Assembly: GCA_947095535.1 (NCBI GenBank)
Contig: OX352772.1
Span: 97,336,934 to 97,400,933 of the forward strand
DNA length: 64,000 bases
Direction: 5' to 3'
Source: Poecilobothrus nobilitatus
Taxonomy: Eukaryota > Arthropoda > Insecta > Diptera > Dolichopodidae
The first letter of the stretch is position 1; each line of letters begins with the position of its first letter. Shown piece by piece: positions 12,291 to 24,546 of this stretch. The translations under genes were made by a program, and so were the position numbers. The notes beneath the pieces were generated by a model. That model made no database searches and had not been told where the DNA came from. It saw only the letters and a list, made by a program, of their open reading frames with translations.

Positions 12291-12590
12291 CTTTTTTGTG
12301 AATACAACATCTGTTTATCGGTTCATTTCTTCCGTATTCTGTACTGTGTTTATATTCCATTAAAAATTTCGTGTATCTTGTTTGTCTAACTCTATCATTA
12401 AGTCTAAATTTGTAATTAAGAGATTGGATAAAAATATTATTATTTAGAATGTCAAAAGTAAAACATGATGAAAATAGAAGGAACTGTTTTTGAACTGACT
12501 CAATTTTGTTAGAATGAACTTGAAAAGCATATAATGCTACTGTATTCTAATATAGAACAAACTAGCGAACAATATAGAGTTTTGTCACAT

Positions 12591-13911
12591 CTAAGTCAGT
12601 AAATTCTTTCTCATAATGAAATCTAACATTTCATTTGCTCTTGAAATTAAGTGATCATAGTGCAGATTAAAGTTAAGTTTACTATCAAGTAGAATTCCGA
12701 GATCAGTAATACTAAACACCCTTTCAAGTATTAGATTATCTATTTCGTAGTCGTACACAAAAGAAGAACGTTTACGGGTAAAACTGATTACCTTGAATTT
12801 CTGAATATTGAGCTCTAATTTGTTGGTTGTGCACCAATCATATAATGATGATAAGCTTGATTGAAGTAAAGCTGCGTCAGAACTATCGCTTACGACTTGA
12901 TGTATTTTTAGATCGTCAGCAAACGCAATGTGAGGTATGGCACCCAAATATTCTGAAAGATCAGAAATAATATATTGAATAAAAGTGGCCCTAAGTGGCT
13001 GCCTTGTGGTACACCAGAAGTAACTTGGATTATATTGGACAATATACCTTGAAATTTAACGTGTTGGGTCCTTTCTGATAAATAAGAGTTCAGCCATGCA
13101 AGAAAAAAACCCGAGATACCAAAAGTTGTAAGTTTGTTTAGCAAAGTGTAGTGATCTACACGATCGAAGAGTTTGCTAAAATCAGTTAAATTGCATCAAC
13201 TTGATATCCTTTCTCCATTTTATTCAAGATTTCAGATGTGTATAACATAAGGTTCGTTGTAGTGGATCGTGTTTCGAAAACATGTTGTTGTTCTTTAAGT
13301 TTGGCATTTATTACAGGAGTAATTTTATCGACAAAAATTTTTTCGAATAATTTTGAAATAGTATAGCCATCCTATACCTCGATAATTTTTTTTAGTTTTA
13401 GATAGTTTTCACCTTTTTTGTAGATGGGAATTAAATGAGAAGATTTCCATACATATGGGAAAACACCATTCGAAAGCGAACTGTTTAAAATAAAATGAAG
13501 AGGAGTAATTAGATAATGAGCAAAGTTATATAAGAAGAGTGGAGGGATTAGGTCAGGTCCAGCACCCTTCTTTGTGTCAAGGCTTACAATAGCTTCAAAA
13601 ATCGCATTTTCGGAAAGATATAGATCTGATATTAACAAATTTAAGCTATTAAATAAAGAAGTAGCAGAGATATCGAATTGTTCTTTTGGACGATAAACTT
13701 TTTGAAAACTGTCTGAAAAAAAGTTACAAACTGTTTTTGGGCAAGAGGAAAAAGTATTGTCCTTGGACATTGAATTAGGGTAGCCGAATATTTTTCGTTT
13801 TATGTTGACAAATTCGAAAAACTTTTTGGGACTACTAATTAATTTGTTGCCTATACTAATGACATAGTTTTCATAGGCTGTGTGAGCTTTCAGTTTGAAT
13901 TCGGTTATCAT
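12591..13911 (-). pseudogene. LINE copy B reverse transcriptase remnant
   Basis: Reading leftwards from 13911: a thumb-upstream block (KKFFEFVNIKRKIFGYPNSM, KKGAGPDLIPPLF, PLHFILN, KSSHLIPIYKKG), an indel-ridden motif A area (13144-13372), SGVPQGSHLGPLLFN (motif B), then AFADDLKIHQ (motif C, FADD), and NIQKFKVISFTRKRSS. These match copy A block by block with amino-acid differences and frameshifts. It cannot make a full polymerase. Confidence 0.85.
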
Positions 13912-14070
13912 TCCTTTCAGTTATCGATTGGTGCTATTGTGTGTTTAATTTTTCTGTATATCTTATTGCACTGATTACGCAAAGTTCTAAGTACTCTATC
14001 TAACCATGATTCCGTTATTTTGTTTTTCATACTTTTCATACGGATTTTAGGTACAAAAACATTTATAATT

Positions 14071-14963
14071 TCAAAAGTTTTTGAAATAAGAGATAGAGAT
14101 TAGTGAGTTGATATCCTGTTGTGCTAACAGTTCGTCCCAGTTAGTAGATGATAAAGCATTAATAATACTTTCGTAGTCAGCATTACGGAAATCATATAGA
14201 ACTTCATTATTGCATGTTTTGCCCGAGTGTGGGATTATAGTAGAGAACTCAAAGATGATTGCGTTGTGATGATTAGTGTTAGTAAAAAGATTATCTGCAT
14301 CATCAGCGAGCTTTACCACCACCACCATTTATTATGTGTGTGGTTGTCCTGGAAATTAATTGGTAATAACAAATCGTCAAAATCATCAACAACAAAAGAA
14401 ATAGCCAGGCGATTGAAATCGCCAAAGACGAAAATCGAGTCTTTCTCATGCATATTTGAAATGATATTATGCTATACACTGAATTTTATCAGAATAAGAA
14501 GAATTGTCAGAGTTCGTAGGGAAATAAACAATACCTAGGGAAATAAATTATTCGTACCTAAATTAATTTTAATAAATTGGTGTTGAAATGATTGAAAAGT
14601 ACTAGTAATTTATGATAAGTTATTCCTTACTGCAAATAATACACCACCATCTCGTGAACTATTTGTAAACTGATAATTACGATCGCTCCTGTAAATGAAC
14701 TAATTACCATCAAAAATTTCTTCGTTTCTAAACGATTCGTGAAGCCATATTTCAGTTAGAGCTAGTACATTAAAATTGTAAGACTTAGCATCAACATAAA
14801 GTTTTTTAAGCTTTCCTGTCATACCACTACAGTTATGATAAAATATGTTATTTCTCTGGTTAGTATTTTGAGAGGTTTTTATTTTATTTATCGAGTTAGA
14901 TAAAGAGATGAGATTTTCAAATTTACTTTGAGTTCGAACGAGAAAACTGGCTGTAGTTCTCAC
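14071..14963 (-). pseudogene. LINE copy B endonuclease remnant
   Basis: The 14963-14700 block shows FYHNCSGMTGKLKKL and TEIWLHESF, equivalent to the start of the copy A endonuclease. The 14328-14071 block holds the end of the domain and beginning of ORF2 core (VKLADDADNLFT, HHNAIIFEF). The part between is frame-shifted. Confidence 0.8.
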
Positions 14964-15289
14964 GAGATTGATTTAAGTGATTATAGTAGTTACTGTCGCA
15001 GTTACTACGATAAGCCTTAAGGTTCTCTTGTGGTATCTAAGGTACAAATTATACAAATCTCTGAAGTTAGATGGTAGGCCCTCATTGTAAATGAGAACAG
15101 ATAAATGAGTTCTTTTTTTACCCTCTATCGTTAAGTAAATAAGCAAGGAATCGTTATGTAAATAAGCAAGGAAACGTCTTACATTATGAAGAATTTTCTC
15201 ATCTCTGAATCTTGATAAAGGGTATTGGCAGTCGTCTGTTAGTTATTATTGTATCATTCTAACAATTGGGGGTATAAGCGGTTTTATTG

Positions 15290-15790
15290 ATAATGAATTA
15301 TTTATATTAATATTATTATTATCATTGTTATTAATATTATTATTATCATTGTTATTAATATTATTACAGTCATTGTATTAATACTATTATTATTACCATT
15401 GTTGTTATTGTTATTAACAATATAGTTACTATTATTATTATTGTTATTATTATTATTACTATTATTATTATTATTGTTGTTATCAATATTATTATCAATG
15501 TTATTATTATCAAGATTATCATTATTATTATCATTGTTATTGTTATTGTTATTATTATTATTAATATTATTTTTATTATTGTTATTATTATTACTTTTAT
15601 TATTGTTATTATAATTACTATTATTATTCTTATTAAATTCTTATTAGAATTTTTTTTTTTTTTAACTTTTGTTATTACTTTTATTATTGTTATTATTAAT
15701 CTTATTAGTAGTATTTTTTTATTACTATTATTATAATTATTATTACTTATTTTATTTTTATATTTATTATTTTTATTGTTATTGCCGTTG
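15290..15790. repeat. Imperfect (ATT)n tract of LINE copy B
   Basis: ATT triplets mixed with ATC, GTT and T runs. It is equivalent in position to the Asn-coding tract in copy A, but broken by T-homopolymers so that no long open frame remains. Confidence 0.85.
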
Positions 15791-15928
15791 ATAAGAATTT
15801 TTTTCTTTTTTCATGATAAGAATATTTTTTAAAAATCATGTTAAATAAATAAAATTTACATTTTACCGATGACAAATGTAAATAACATTTTGCCCACTAT
15901 AAAACGCTAAAAAGCTGTTTTTAGATTT

Positions 15929-16172
15929 TATTCTAACAACATACTAATTGAGTTGATAACAAATTTTATTATTATTATATCATCATATCAGTATTAACCT
16001 CATATCTATATATTAAACTAAACAACACCAACGCCACCACCACTTTTTTATTTTATTCTAAACTACATACTAATTGAGTTGATAACAAATTTTATTATTC
16101 TATTCTTCTCATCATCATATTTCAGTATTAATTTCTTATATACTAAACAACACCAACGCCACCACCACCACC
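15929..16172 (+). repeat. 126-bp tandem duplication
   Basis: Two copies (about 15929-16045 and 16055-16172) each run from TTTTATTCTAA through CATACTAATTGAGTTGATAA to ACACCAACGCCACCACCAC, with small differences. They lie just upstream of LINE copy B and could be its 5' UTR monomers, though copy A shows no match. Confidence 0.75.
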
Positions 16173-16179
16173 ATCTTCC

Positions 16180-17645
16180 GCAAAATCAGATCATTTCAAA
16201 GTTGCAAAACGCATCATCCACAATTTCGCTGTTATTATTTCAATATTTAAAGATCTTTCAAAGTTACAAACCAAACAGATCAAACAAAGTTATTTTATTA
16301 TTATCAGAAAGTATATACATATATGTATGTATATAGATAACGCAAACAGAACAAAAAATGTCAACAAGAATTTTCGAAATTTTTTTGAGATTTTAAGTGC
16401 TCCATTTGCTCTCTAATTTTTTCCTATGCTTTTTCAAAAGAATTTTACAGAATTTTTAAACGTTTTTATTTATAAATTTTTGTAGTCAAACAAAGAAGCG
16501 ATTAAATATTACACTTCTGTAAATTGTTGATTAATTTTTTGTTGATATTTTTTATTTTTCGTTTTGCTACAATTATGTTTCTTCTGACGAAAAATAGTTG
16601 CGCGGAGCGAATTTCTCTGATGGTCGATAGTCGATGGTTGTTATTGTGGTTTGTACTTTATATTTCTCTATTTTCTAGCATGTTTTTCTTATGTTTTTAT
16701 TCAGTTCATATAAAAATTAAAAATATGACTTCGCTTTTTATTTAATAGCTTTTGAACTTTATCGTGGTTAAAGAAATCGTGGCATCTTGCAAGCTATTTT
16801 AGACACACTTCCCGTTGAGCTAAAGACTTGAAATTCTGGACACAGTTTAAATTCCGGTGACAATACATCATTCTAAAATAATAATACCAAAAAACAGTAG
16901 AGAAGTTAACTAAATTAGCAAAATAATAAAATTTTCATAGAAAGATATTACAGATTTTTTAACAGAATTATTACAGAGTAAAATAAAAATATGAAATTTG
17001 CCTTGACTTGTGTGTATTTGTTGTTGCCTTTTAAATATAGACAAAACTAAATGTTATATTATACATGCACAATATAATGTTATACATTTAGTTTATACAT
17101 TTTTCTCTTTCATGAAACACGCAACAAAGAAACGGCAATCATTTTTAAATTTGTTTGTTGCTTTATACTACATACATATGTATATTATGTAGATAACTGA
17201 TATTTACGTTAACAAGAGTAATAGATTTTTGTTTACATGCGATTTAAATACCTAAATTAGAATTCGATGATAGGTATCTAAAAATGTAAATATACGTATG
17301 CATACATGCATACATGTATGTAGTTAGCATTAAGCTTAATTTTTTATCTGTAAATCATAAAAATTCGAAAGATTAAAAAAAAATATTCACACATACATAC
17401 ATATACATATACATATACTTTTATCCAAATCATTCCAGAAGTCTTGCATGCCATGTATAAGATCAACATTCACATGCACTATGTGATTTTCAATAAAGTA
17501 ATACATATTAAATATGTATAATGTATACATACTCATTATTCAATTCCTTGGAATTTGTAGTCTTTTTGTTTGCTTCGCTTTTTGTATAACACCATATTGA
17601 TTTTGTTGCTATTTTCTTCTTTTCTTTTTTTTTAAGAACATTCAA
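16180..17645. other. AT-rich spacer without a recognised gene
   Basis: Short open frames are scattered but none has codon pattern or motifs I trust. ATACATAC microsatellites occur at about 17290-17410. Confidence 0.5.
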
Positions 17646-17649
17646 TATA

Positions 17650-18936
17650 AAAACGAGGAAGAATACAGTTGCCTTTGTCAACTCTTAGATACCCTTACGA
17701 CCCGTTAGTATTCCTATCACTCTGCTTATAATATTATTTTTTTAATTTTTAAAATACTAATTTTAAAATAATTTGGGTGAAATTTTATAATTTCTAGAAC
17801 TGTGGGTTGTACATATATTCAAACTATATGTTTATACATTCTTCAAAAGCAGATTCTAACCTTCCGAATAACGATTATCTATCTAACTTTTCCAAATATG
17901 CTATAGTACCATTTAATACTAAGCGGCAAATGTATAATGCCTATGTTTAATAATTTATACTATTCATATGTATAAATTATTTATCGTACGGTATAAAAAA
18001 TGTGAAGAATTGACTTTTCTGGAATTTTGAGGGGCGGAAGTCCGGAACCCTATATAATTAAGAAAACCCGTTAACATACGTAAAAATATATTATTGAACC
18101 TTTAATTTTCATGTCTTGCCGAGGAAAAATTTTTGCAGGTGCCTGAAAATAGCAAATTTTCAATTTTTGAGGAGTAATAACTCTTAAAGAGGGGGCGCTA
18201 CCAAAAAATTTTCTGAGGAAACTTATACTAATTCTAAAATTCTAATTCTTTTCTAATTCTAATTCTTTCTTGTCTCAAAATTTCAGGTTCCTATCTCAAA
18301 ACGTGCCGGAGTTATGAAAAAAGAAATATCATGTAAAATTTGGTTTTCATATAACGGTAAATTTAAATACTAAATTTAAAAAAATTGTACAATTTTGATA
18401 CTAATTTATAAATTTAAAAAAAATACCTGTCGAATGACGTTTTCTGATTAAAAAAATCTTAAGTAGAAGATGAGACATATGCATTTAAAAATAGGGCTTT
18501 TTAAAAGTTTGAGGGGCTGTAGCTCCGTAACGGATGGGGCTACAAAAAAAACTTGTAAAGTATAAAATTAATATTTTTATGTTATCTATCAGCAGTTAAA
18601 ATTTCATGTCTCTATTTCAAAAAAATGTGGGGATCTAAAAGTTAGGTGTTCGAGAGCTACCCGAAGTTGTGGTCGGATCTCAACCAATAAAAATAGGGAA
18701 CCTACAAATTGTTGTAAGAATATTTTGTGTTAATTTCAAGACTCTAGCTTTCTTAGTTTTTGAGTTATCTTGCTGACGGACAGACGGACGGACGGAGGGA
18801 CGGACAAAGCTCAATCGTCTTAGAATTTTTTTCTGATCCGATCCATACCTTTGAAGGTATATCTAGCTAGCTTATTTCGAGGTGTTACAAACGGAGGAGC
18901 AATTTTAATATACCCGATCCTTATCGTACGGGTATA
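17650..18936 (-). repeat. Interspersed repeat family R2, copy 1
   Basis: Inverted relative to the copy at 28.7 kb. Plus-strand order: AACGAGGAAGAATACAGTTG with a small hairpin (AGTTG...CAACT), a long AT-rich body with repeated GGGGCTGTAGCTCCGTAACG-like lines, AGTTTTTGAGTTATCTTGC, a (GGAC)n tract near 18780, and a terminal hairpin ACCCGATCC...GTACGGGTATA. It has no coding capacity. Confidence 0.75.
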
Positions 18937-19148
18937 ATTATGTTCATATAAAATATTACAATGACAGTTCTTTAATTCAAATTTTAATTTAGTAGTAGAA
19001 TTGTAGTTAACTTTAAAATTAGTTACCAATAATAAATACCTTATTATGATATATAAATAAAAATATTTGTTTTTATTAATTTTTCTTAATTTAGCTATTA
19101 TTATAAGTTAAAAAAAAAATTCAATTTAATAGGTACTTATTCTTCGTG

Positions 19149-19606
19149 ACTAAAAAGGTAAAATAAAAAATAATAAAAAAAATTTTTAAAAAACAGCTTT
19201 TTTTTAACTAAAAAGTAGAAAATTTTTAATTGCGAATTTTTCTCTAAATTTCAAAATTATATTGTTACGATGGATGTTCCTTTAAAAAAATTTATCTCAA
19301 TATAGCAATTATATATGTGTCATAAAGCCCGTGAAATTAAAATAAAAGTTGTAGGCAATATTTTCAAAATTTAATTTTATAGTTATGCTTTTAATGCCTC
19401 CAGCTTTTATTTTAATTTCACAAGCTTTATGGCACATATATAAATACTATATTGGGATAATTTTTTTTAAAAAAATTTCCATCGCAACAATATAATTTAG
19501 AAAATTACAGAAAAGATCGCAATTAAAAATTTATTTTCTACTTTTTAGTTCAAAAAAAGCTGTTTTTTTAAATTTTTTTTTATTTTTTTTTTTTATTTTT
19601 TAGTTT
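19149..19606. mobile_element. Foldback (long inverted repeat) element
   Basis: Two arms of roughly 200 bp that are imperfect reverse complements meet near 19390. For example CATAAAGCCCGTGAAATTAA (about 19321) pairs with TTAATTTCACAAGCTTTATG (about 19412), and GTAGAAAATTTTTAATTGCG pairs with a matching stretch at about 19520. Outer ends are ACTAAAAAG and TTTTTAGT. No ORF; MITE-like. Confidence 0.7.
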
Positions 19607-19619
19607 AGTGTGCTTGCTT

Positions 19620-22250
19620 AAACACTTTGATAAATTCGAAGTGGGTGTTTGTTTTTCAATTTCAGTAGAGTCCCGAAAAATTAAATTTATTAAAATGATT
19701 TTCACAGTTAATAGAAAATATTCCAAATTTTATAAAAATAATATCATTTATTATTTTCTACTGCAGAACAATAAGATCCTTCAAATTTAAGTTGAAAAAT
19801 TCTATTTTGTCATACTAAATTGCCAAAATTTGATCTTATTTTTAAATTCTCTCTCTACGCGATTGCCTGTATATAACCAGCATTGGATACGTACATCCAA
19901 GACCTAAGTAAACAGGCCAAGAAATAACTGAAAACACTTGAATGTACTTGTGAGAGAATTGCAATCGATTCTCACGTATCGCGCGAGTTTTGGATTTAAC
20001 TTCTTCGGTAGCAAAAATATTAAAACACAACTTTTCATTTGTCGTATGGTCTTTTGACTGCTTTTATTAACCAAACGTAAACTTATATGTACTTAAAAAT
20101 TAAAAGTTGCTTAACGCTAATATTTATTAAGAAATGCTTATTAATAAAATTTACATTTTTTTTATAAATTAAATTAAATTAAAGTTCAAACAAATTAAAA
20201 GGACTAACTACTAAATTTGTATTTTCTGTTATTATAATAACCTAATTTACAAAAGGTGAATGAATTAACATTTACATTAAAATTAACATAATATCAATGT
20301 TGATTCATGTACATCGCGTATGAATAATTTCTTAATTGATATGAGTCTCGATTGCCAAATAAGCGTGTACAAAATTTTAAACTATGAAAGTAGTCTCGAC
20401 GTATACTATTGAGATATTGGGGCACCTTATCTTAAGAAGATTTTATAAAAAATGTAAAGGAAGATAATTTTTTAAATGCATATTTATGAATGAAAACATT
20501 ATATTTTAAAATATATTTCTTTAATGAATTATGTAAAAAAGATGCGACTTTAATTTTCTTTTTGGACCAAATTGAATAAAGTAAATGGTTTTTGTGTTAT
20601 TTCAAGATTTATAGTTGGCGCCTTTTTACATAAGACTACGTGTAAATTTGAATAAAGTAAATGGTTTTTGTGTTATTTCAAGATTTATAGTTGGCGCCTT
20701 TTTACATAAGACTACGTGTAAATTTGTTAAAAGCTGACCTATTATAAAGTTTTTACTCTCTGCAGTTCATGACCTGATAATTGTTGTGAGTCTCGGGTAC
20801 ATCGTACATACATACATGCATAATAAATATTTTTTTTTATTTTGCTTTTCTTTTTTCTTCAAAAACTTTAAAACTTCTTTTTAGAAGAATGCATTTGAAT
20901 AAAAGACAATATTGCCAATTTGCCATATCATTTGTGTGATTCACAAAATTTATTTTTGAAACTAAAGTTTTAAAATTTTTTTAAATATTTATTATTATGT
21001 ATAATTTGTACAACTTAAAACCATTATTAGATTATTTACCATTATAAAACTATTATTAGAACTATTTAGGTAGTACTCGAATTTAGCAAAAATAAACGAT
21101 AACAAATCTTAAATACATATATTCTTCGCTCACACAACTTTAGCCTAAAGTCGTAAACAATTGAAATATGTATTTTAAAAATTACTTTGTTATTTATCAT
21201 TATAATTCGAAATAAAGAAAAAAAAGAATTCCCTTTGAAAATACCCTATTATTACAAATGGTATAATAAAATCTATTTATAATGTTTGTGTTTTTATATT
21301 TCAAAACTGGTTAGAAGAGTTGCCCATCGATGATTTTGGTTGTATTTTTTTGTTTTTAATTTTAAATATTTTATTTGTTCAAAAATTAATACAAAAAACG
21401 TATTTTAACATTTTTCTTTCAATCTAACTTTTTCGCATAAAGAGTCTTTAATATCTATTTTTTAAAACTCTTTTTTTTTAATTTAAAAATTGAAGTAAAT
21501 TAAATAATTATACATTATAACATGGCAACACTATATCAATAATTTACTTCTGATTTCTTAAGTATTCTATTTTGGATGGACTGATTATGTGTTGATCCAG
21601 TGTATATAATGTTTATCTATGTGTGCGTTAGTATTTAATATTTTTTTTTATATCAACAGAAATAGTTATTTATTTAAAATGAAAAAAAAAAAAATGTTCC
21701 TAGGTTAAGTTGACTTGTGGTTTTTTTGTGAAATTACATTTGAAAATATAGTTTCTGGTATTATGAGTTAAAAGAATTTTAACGTAAGAAATTTATAAAG
21801 AAAATTTAAATTTGAGCGATAAGTTATTCAATATGTATAACATGAATTTTTTTATTAAAATAAGTTAATTTTTTATTAGAAGTAAAAAATTAAAAGTTGT
21901 TTTAAAAGTTTAATAAAAAAATAAAGTTAAGTTCATATTATACATATGCGAAATATATAATTTTACTATTAGTGCACAAATTCTGTTGTTCTTAATCATA
22001 ATCATTCATCAATCAAGAATTTGGAACTTAATTTCTATTCAAAAAGTAAGAAAAAAAAAATTATTTTTATTATTGCTTAGAATTATTTTATTCATTAACT
22101 TGTTGCAAAACTTATAATTAAAATTTTCTATTTTTCTAACTCTTTATCTATCTACATACTTCTATTATCTTTTTCATCTATCTTTTGCTTTCATTAGCAT
22201 GAACGTATAATATATTCATCCTCTGTTCTGTAATATATTCAGACTGTTTC
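19620..22250. other. AT-rich spacer without a recognised gene
   Basis: Apart from a tandem duplication at 20572-20726 I see only AT-rich sequence. A 62-codon minus-strand frame at 20030-19842 has somewhat higher GC but no motif I recognise. Confidence 0.5.
20572..20726 (+). repeat. Near-perfect 76-bp tandem duplication
   Basis: The unit beginning AATAAAGTAAATGG and ending GTGTAAATTTG occurs twice in succession (from 20575 and from 20651) with no mismatch that I can see. It is probably a recent replication or repair duplication. Confidence 0.9.
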
Positions 22251-22265
22251 AAAATATAAAATCAG

Positions 22266-22385
22266 ATGTCCGCAAATCAGGTAGAACCTGCACCACATGC
22301 AAAAATAGTAGGCGAAATTTTAATGGAAGGCTCTACAGATTTCCAAAGGATAGTAGCTTATTTGATAGATATATGGACTTCAAAT
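22266..22385 (+). other. Possible exon-like coding patch
   Basis: Forty codons starting MSANQVEPAPHAKIVGE have balanced codon use unlike the surrounding AT-rich DNA. They are followed by GTATAT, a possible splice donor. The phrase AAATCAGGTAGAACCTG is repeated at 22508-22524, just before repeat R1. I do not recognise the protein; it may be a host exon or a piece of an older element. Low confidence. Confidence 0.25.
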
Positions 22386-24546
22386 GTATATATTTACCTT
22401 ATAATTTTGTTTTGCAAGAGTTTTTTATGCCGAATTGAATGTTTAATTGAATTCAATACTTTTTTTTATTTTGAAACTTCAATTCGCCTTTTTCCCTTTT
22501 ACATATAAAATCAGGTAGAACCTGATGATGTAAAAGGAAAAAAAAACAAGTACAAGTAACAGTAAGTCGATGCAACCGACTTATTAATACCCTACACCTG
22601 AATAATTCGAATTAAATTAAAAATCCATAAATTTTTTTGGCAGCTGCTTGAACTTCTTCCCTTTTCTGTCTTATTCAACTCGAATTTCAGGAACGTAAAA
22701 GAGGCATCCTCTTGGAATATACTTGACACCTTTGTAAAAAATTTTAAGTTTCTATTTTTATTAATTTCGAAGATTGTTAGTCCTTGGGAGGTGTGTGTCA
22801 GGTACCCGAATTGCCACTCCAATTCATCGAATCCATCTCAGGAACATAAAGAAAACATACCAGAACACCATTACACTAAATTTAAAGGTTCTACTTTTGT
22901 TGATTTTGGAGATATGCTCGTTGCTCTTGTGCTCGTCCGGAAGTTTCCAAAATACGAACCCATTTGGTTCAAATTCTTTCTAATGTCAGTTTCCAATTTT
23001 GAAGAAAAGGAAACATAACAGAACACCTTTGTACTAAAAATAAAAGTTCTATCTTTGTTGGTTGTGGAGATATACTCGATCGTTCTGGGGCTCTTCCGGA
23101 AGCTTACAAGATTTGAACCCATGGACCAAATCCTCACAAATTTCAGAAACATAAATCAAACATGAAGGAACACCATTGTAAAAAATTTAAAGGTTCTATC
23201 TTTGTTGGTTTTGGAGATAATCTCATTTGCTGTGGTGCTCGTTCGGAAGCTTCGAAAATCCAAACCCATGAACCATATCCTCTTAAATTTCAGAGACATA
23301 AATCGAACGAGAAGGAACATCATTGTACAAAACTTAAAGGTTCTATCTTTGTTGGTTTTGGAGATAATATCGTTTGCTCTGGGGCTCGTTCGGAAGCTTC
23401 CAAAATACGAATCCATGGTTTAAATTCTTTCAAATGTCAGATTTCCTTTTTATAGAAAAGGAAACATAACAACACACTCTTGTACTAAAAATAAAGGTTC
23501 TATCTTTGTTGGTAGTGGAGATATACTCGTTTGTCCTGGGGCTTGTTCGGAAGCTTCCAAAATCCGAACCCATGGACCAAATCCTCTCAAATTTCAGACA
23601 ACTAAAGCAAACATGAAAGAACACCATTCTGCCAAATTTAAAGGTTATATATATCTTTGTTGTTTTTGGAGATAATCTCGTTTGCTCTGGGCTCGTTTGG
23701 AAGCTACCAAAATCCAAACCCATGGACCAAATCCTCACAAATTTCAGAAACATAAATCAAACATGAAGAAACACCATTGTAAAAAATTTAAAGGTTCTAT
23801 CTTTGTTGGTTTTGGAGATAATCTCATTTGCTGTGGTGCTCGTTCGGAAGCTTCGAAAATCCAAACCCATGAACCATATCCTCTTAAATTTCAGAGACAT
23901 AAATCGAACGGGAAGGAACATCATTGTACAAAATTTAAAGGTTCTATCTTTGTTGGTTTTGGAGATAATATCGTTTGCTCTGGGGCTCGTTCGGAAACTT
24001 CCAATATACGAACCCATGGACCAAATCCTCTCAAATTTCAGAGACCTAAACCAAACATGAAAGAACACCATTCTGCCAAATTTAAAGGTTATATATATCT
24101 TTGTTGTTTTTGGAGATAATCTCGTTTGCTCTGGGCTCGTTCGGAAGCTTCCAAAATCCAAACCCATGGACCAAATCCTCACAAATTTCAGAAACATAAA
24201 TCAAACATGAAGAAACACCATTGTAAAAAATTTAAAGGTTCTATCTTTGTTGGTTTTGGAGATAATCTCGTTTGCTCTGGGGCTCGTTCGGAAGCTTCCA
24301 AAATCCAAACCCATGGACCATATCCTCTTAAATTTCAGAGACATAAATCAAACGGGAAGGAACATCATTGTAAAAAATTTAAAGATTCTATCTTTGTTGG
24401 TTTTGGAGATAATCTCGTTTGCTCTGGGGCTCATTCGGAAGCTTCCAATATACGAATTCACGCTTTAAATTCTCTCAAATTTCAGTTTCGAATTTTATAG
24501 AAAAGGAAACATAACAGCACACACGTACTAAAAATAAAGGTTCTAT

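Larger units (their letters stand above)
12291..15790 (-). mobile_element. Non-LTR retrotransposon (LINE), decayed copy B
   Basis: Same family and orientation as copy A. The post-RT region is largely deleted (about 12300-12590). RT pieces lie at 12591-13911, endonuclease pieces at 14071-14963, an ORF1 C-terminal relic at about 15000-15260 and an ATT tract at 15290-15790. Many indels and stops separate the blocks. Confidence 0.85.

Noticed and set aside
19842..20030. 62-codon minus-strand frame as a gene
   Set aside because: Slightly higher GC, but no motif, no splice context and no neighbour that supports it.
23162..24500. Novel repeat protein with 49-residue units
   Set aside because: Three frames on both strands are open at the same time, as expected for a 147-bp array; no start or conserved codon bias is visible.
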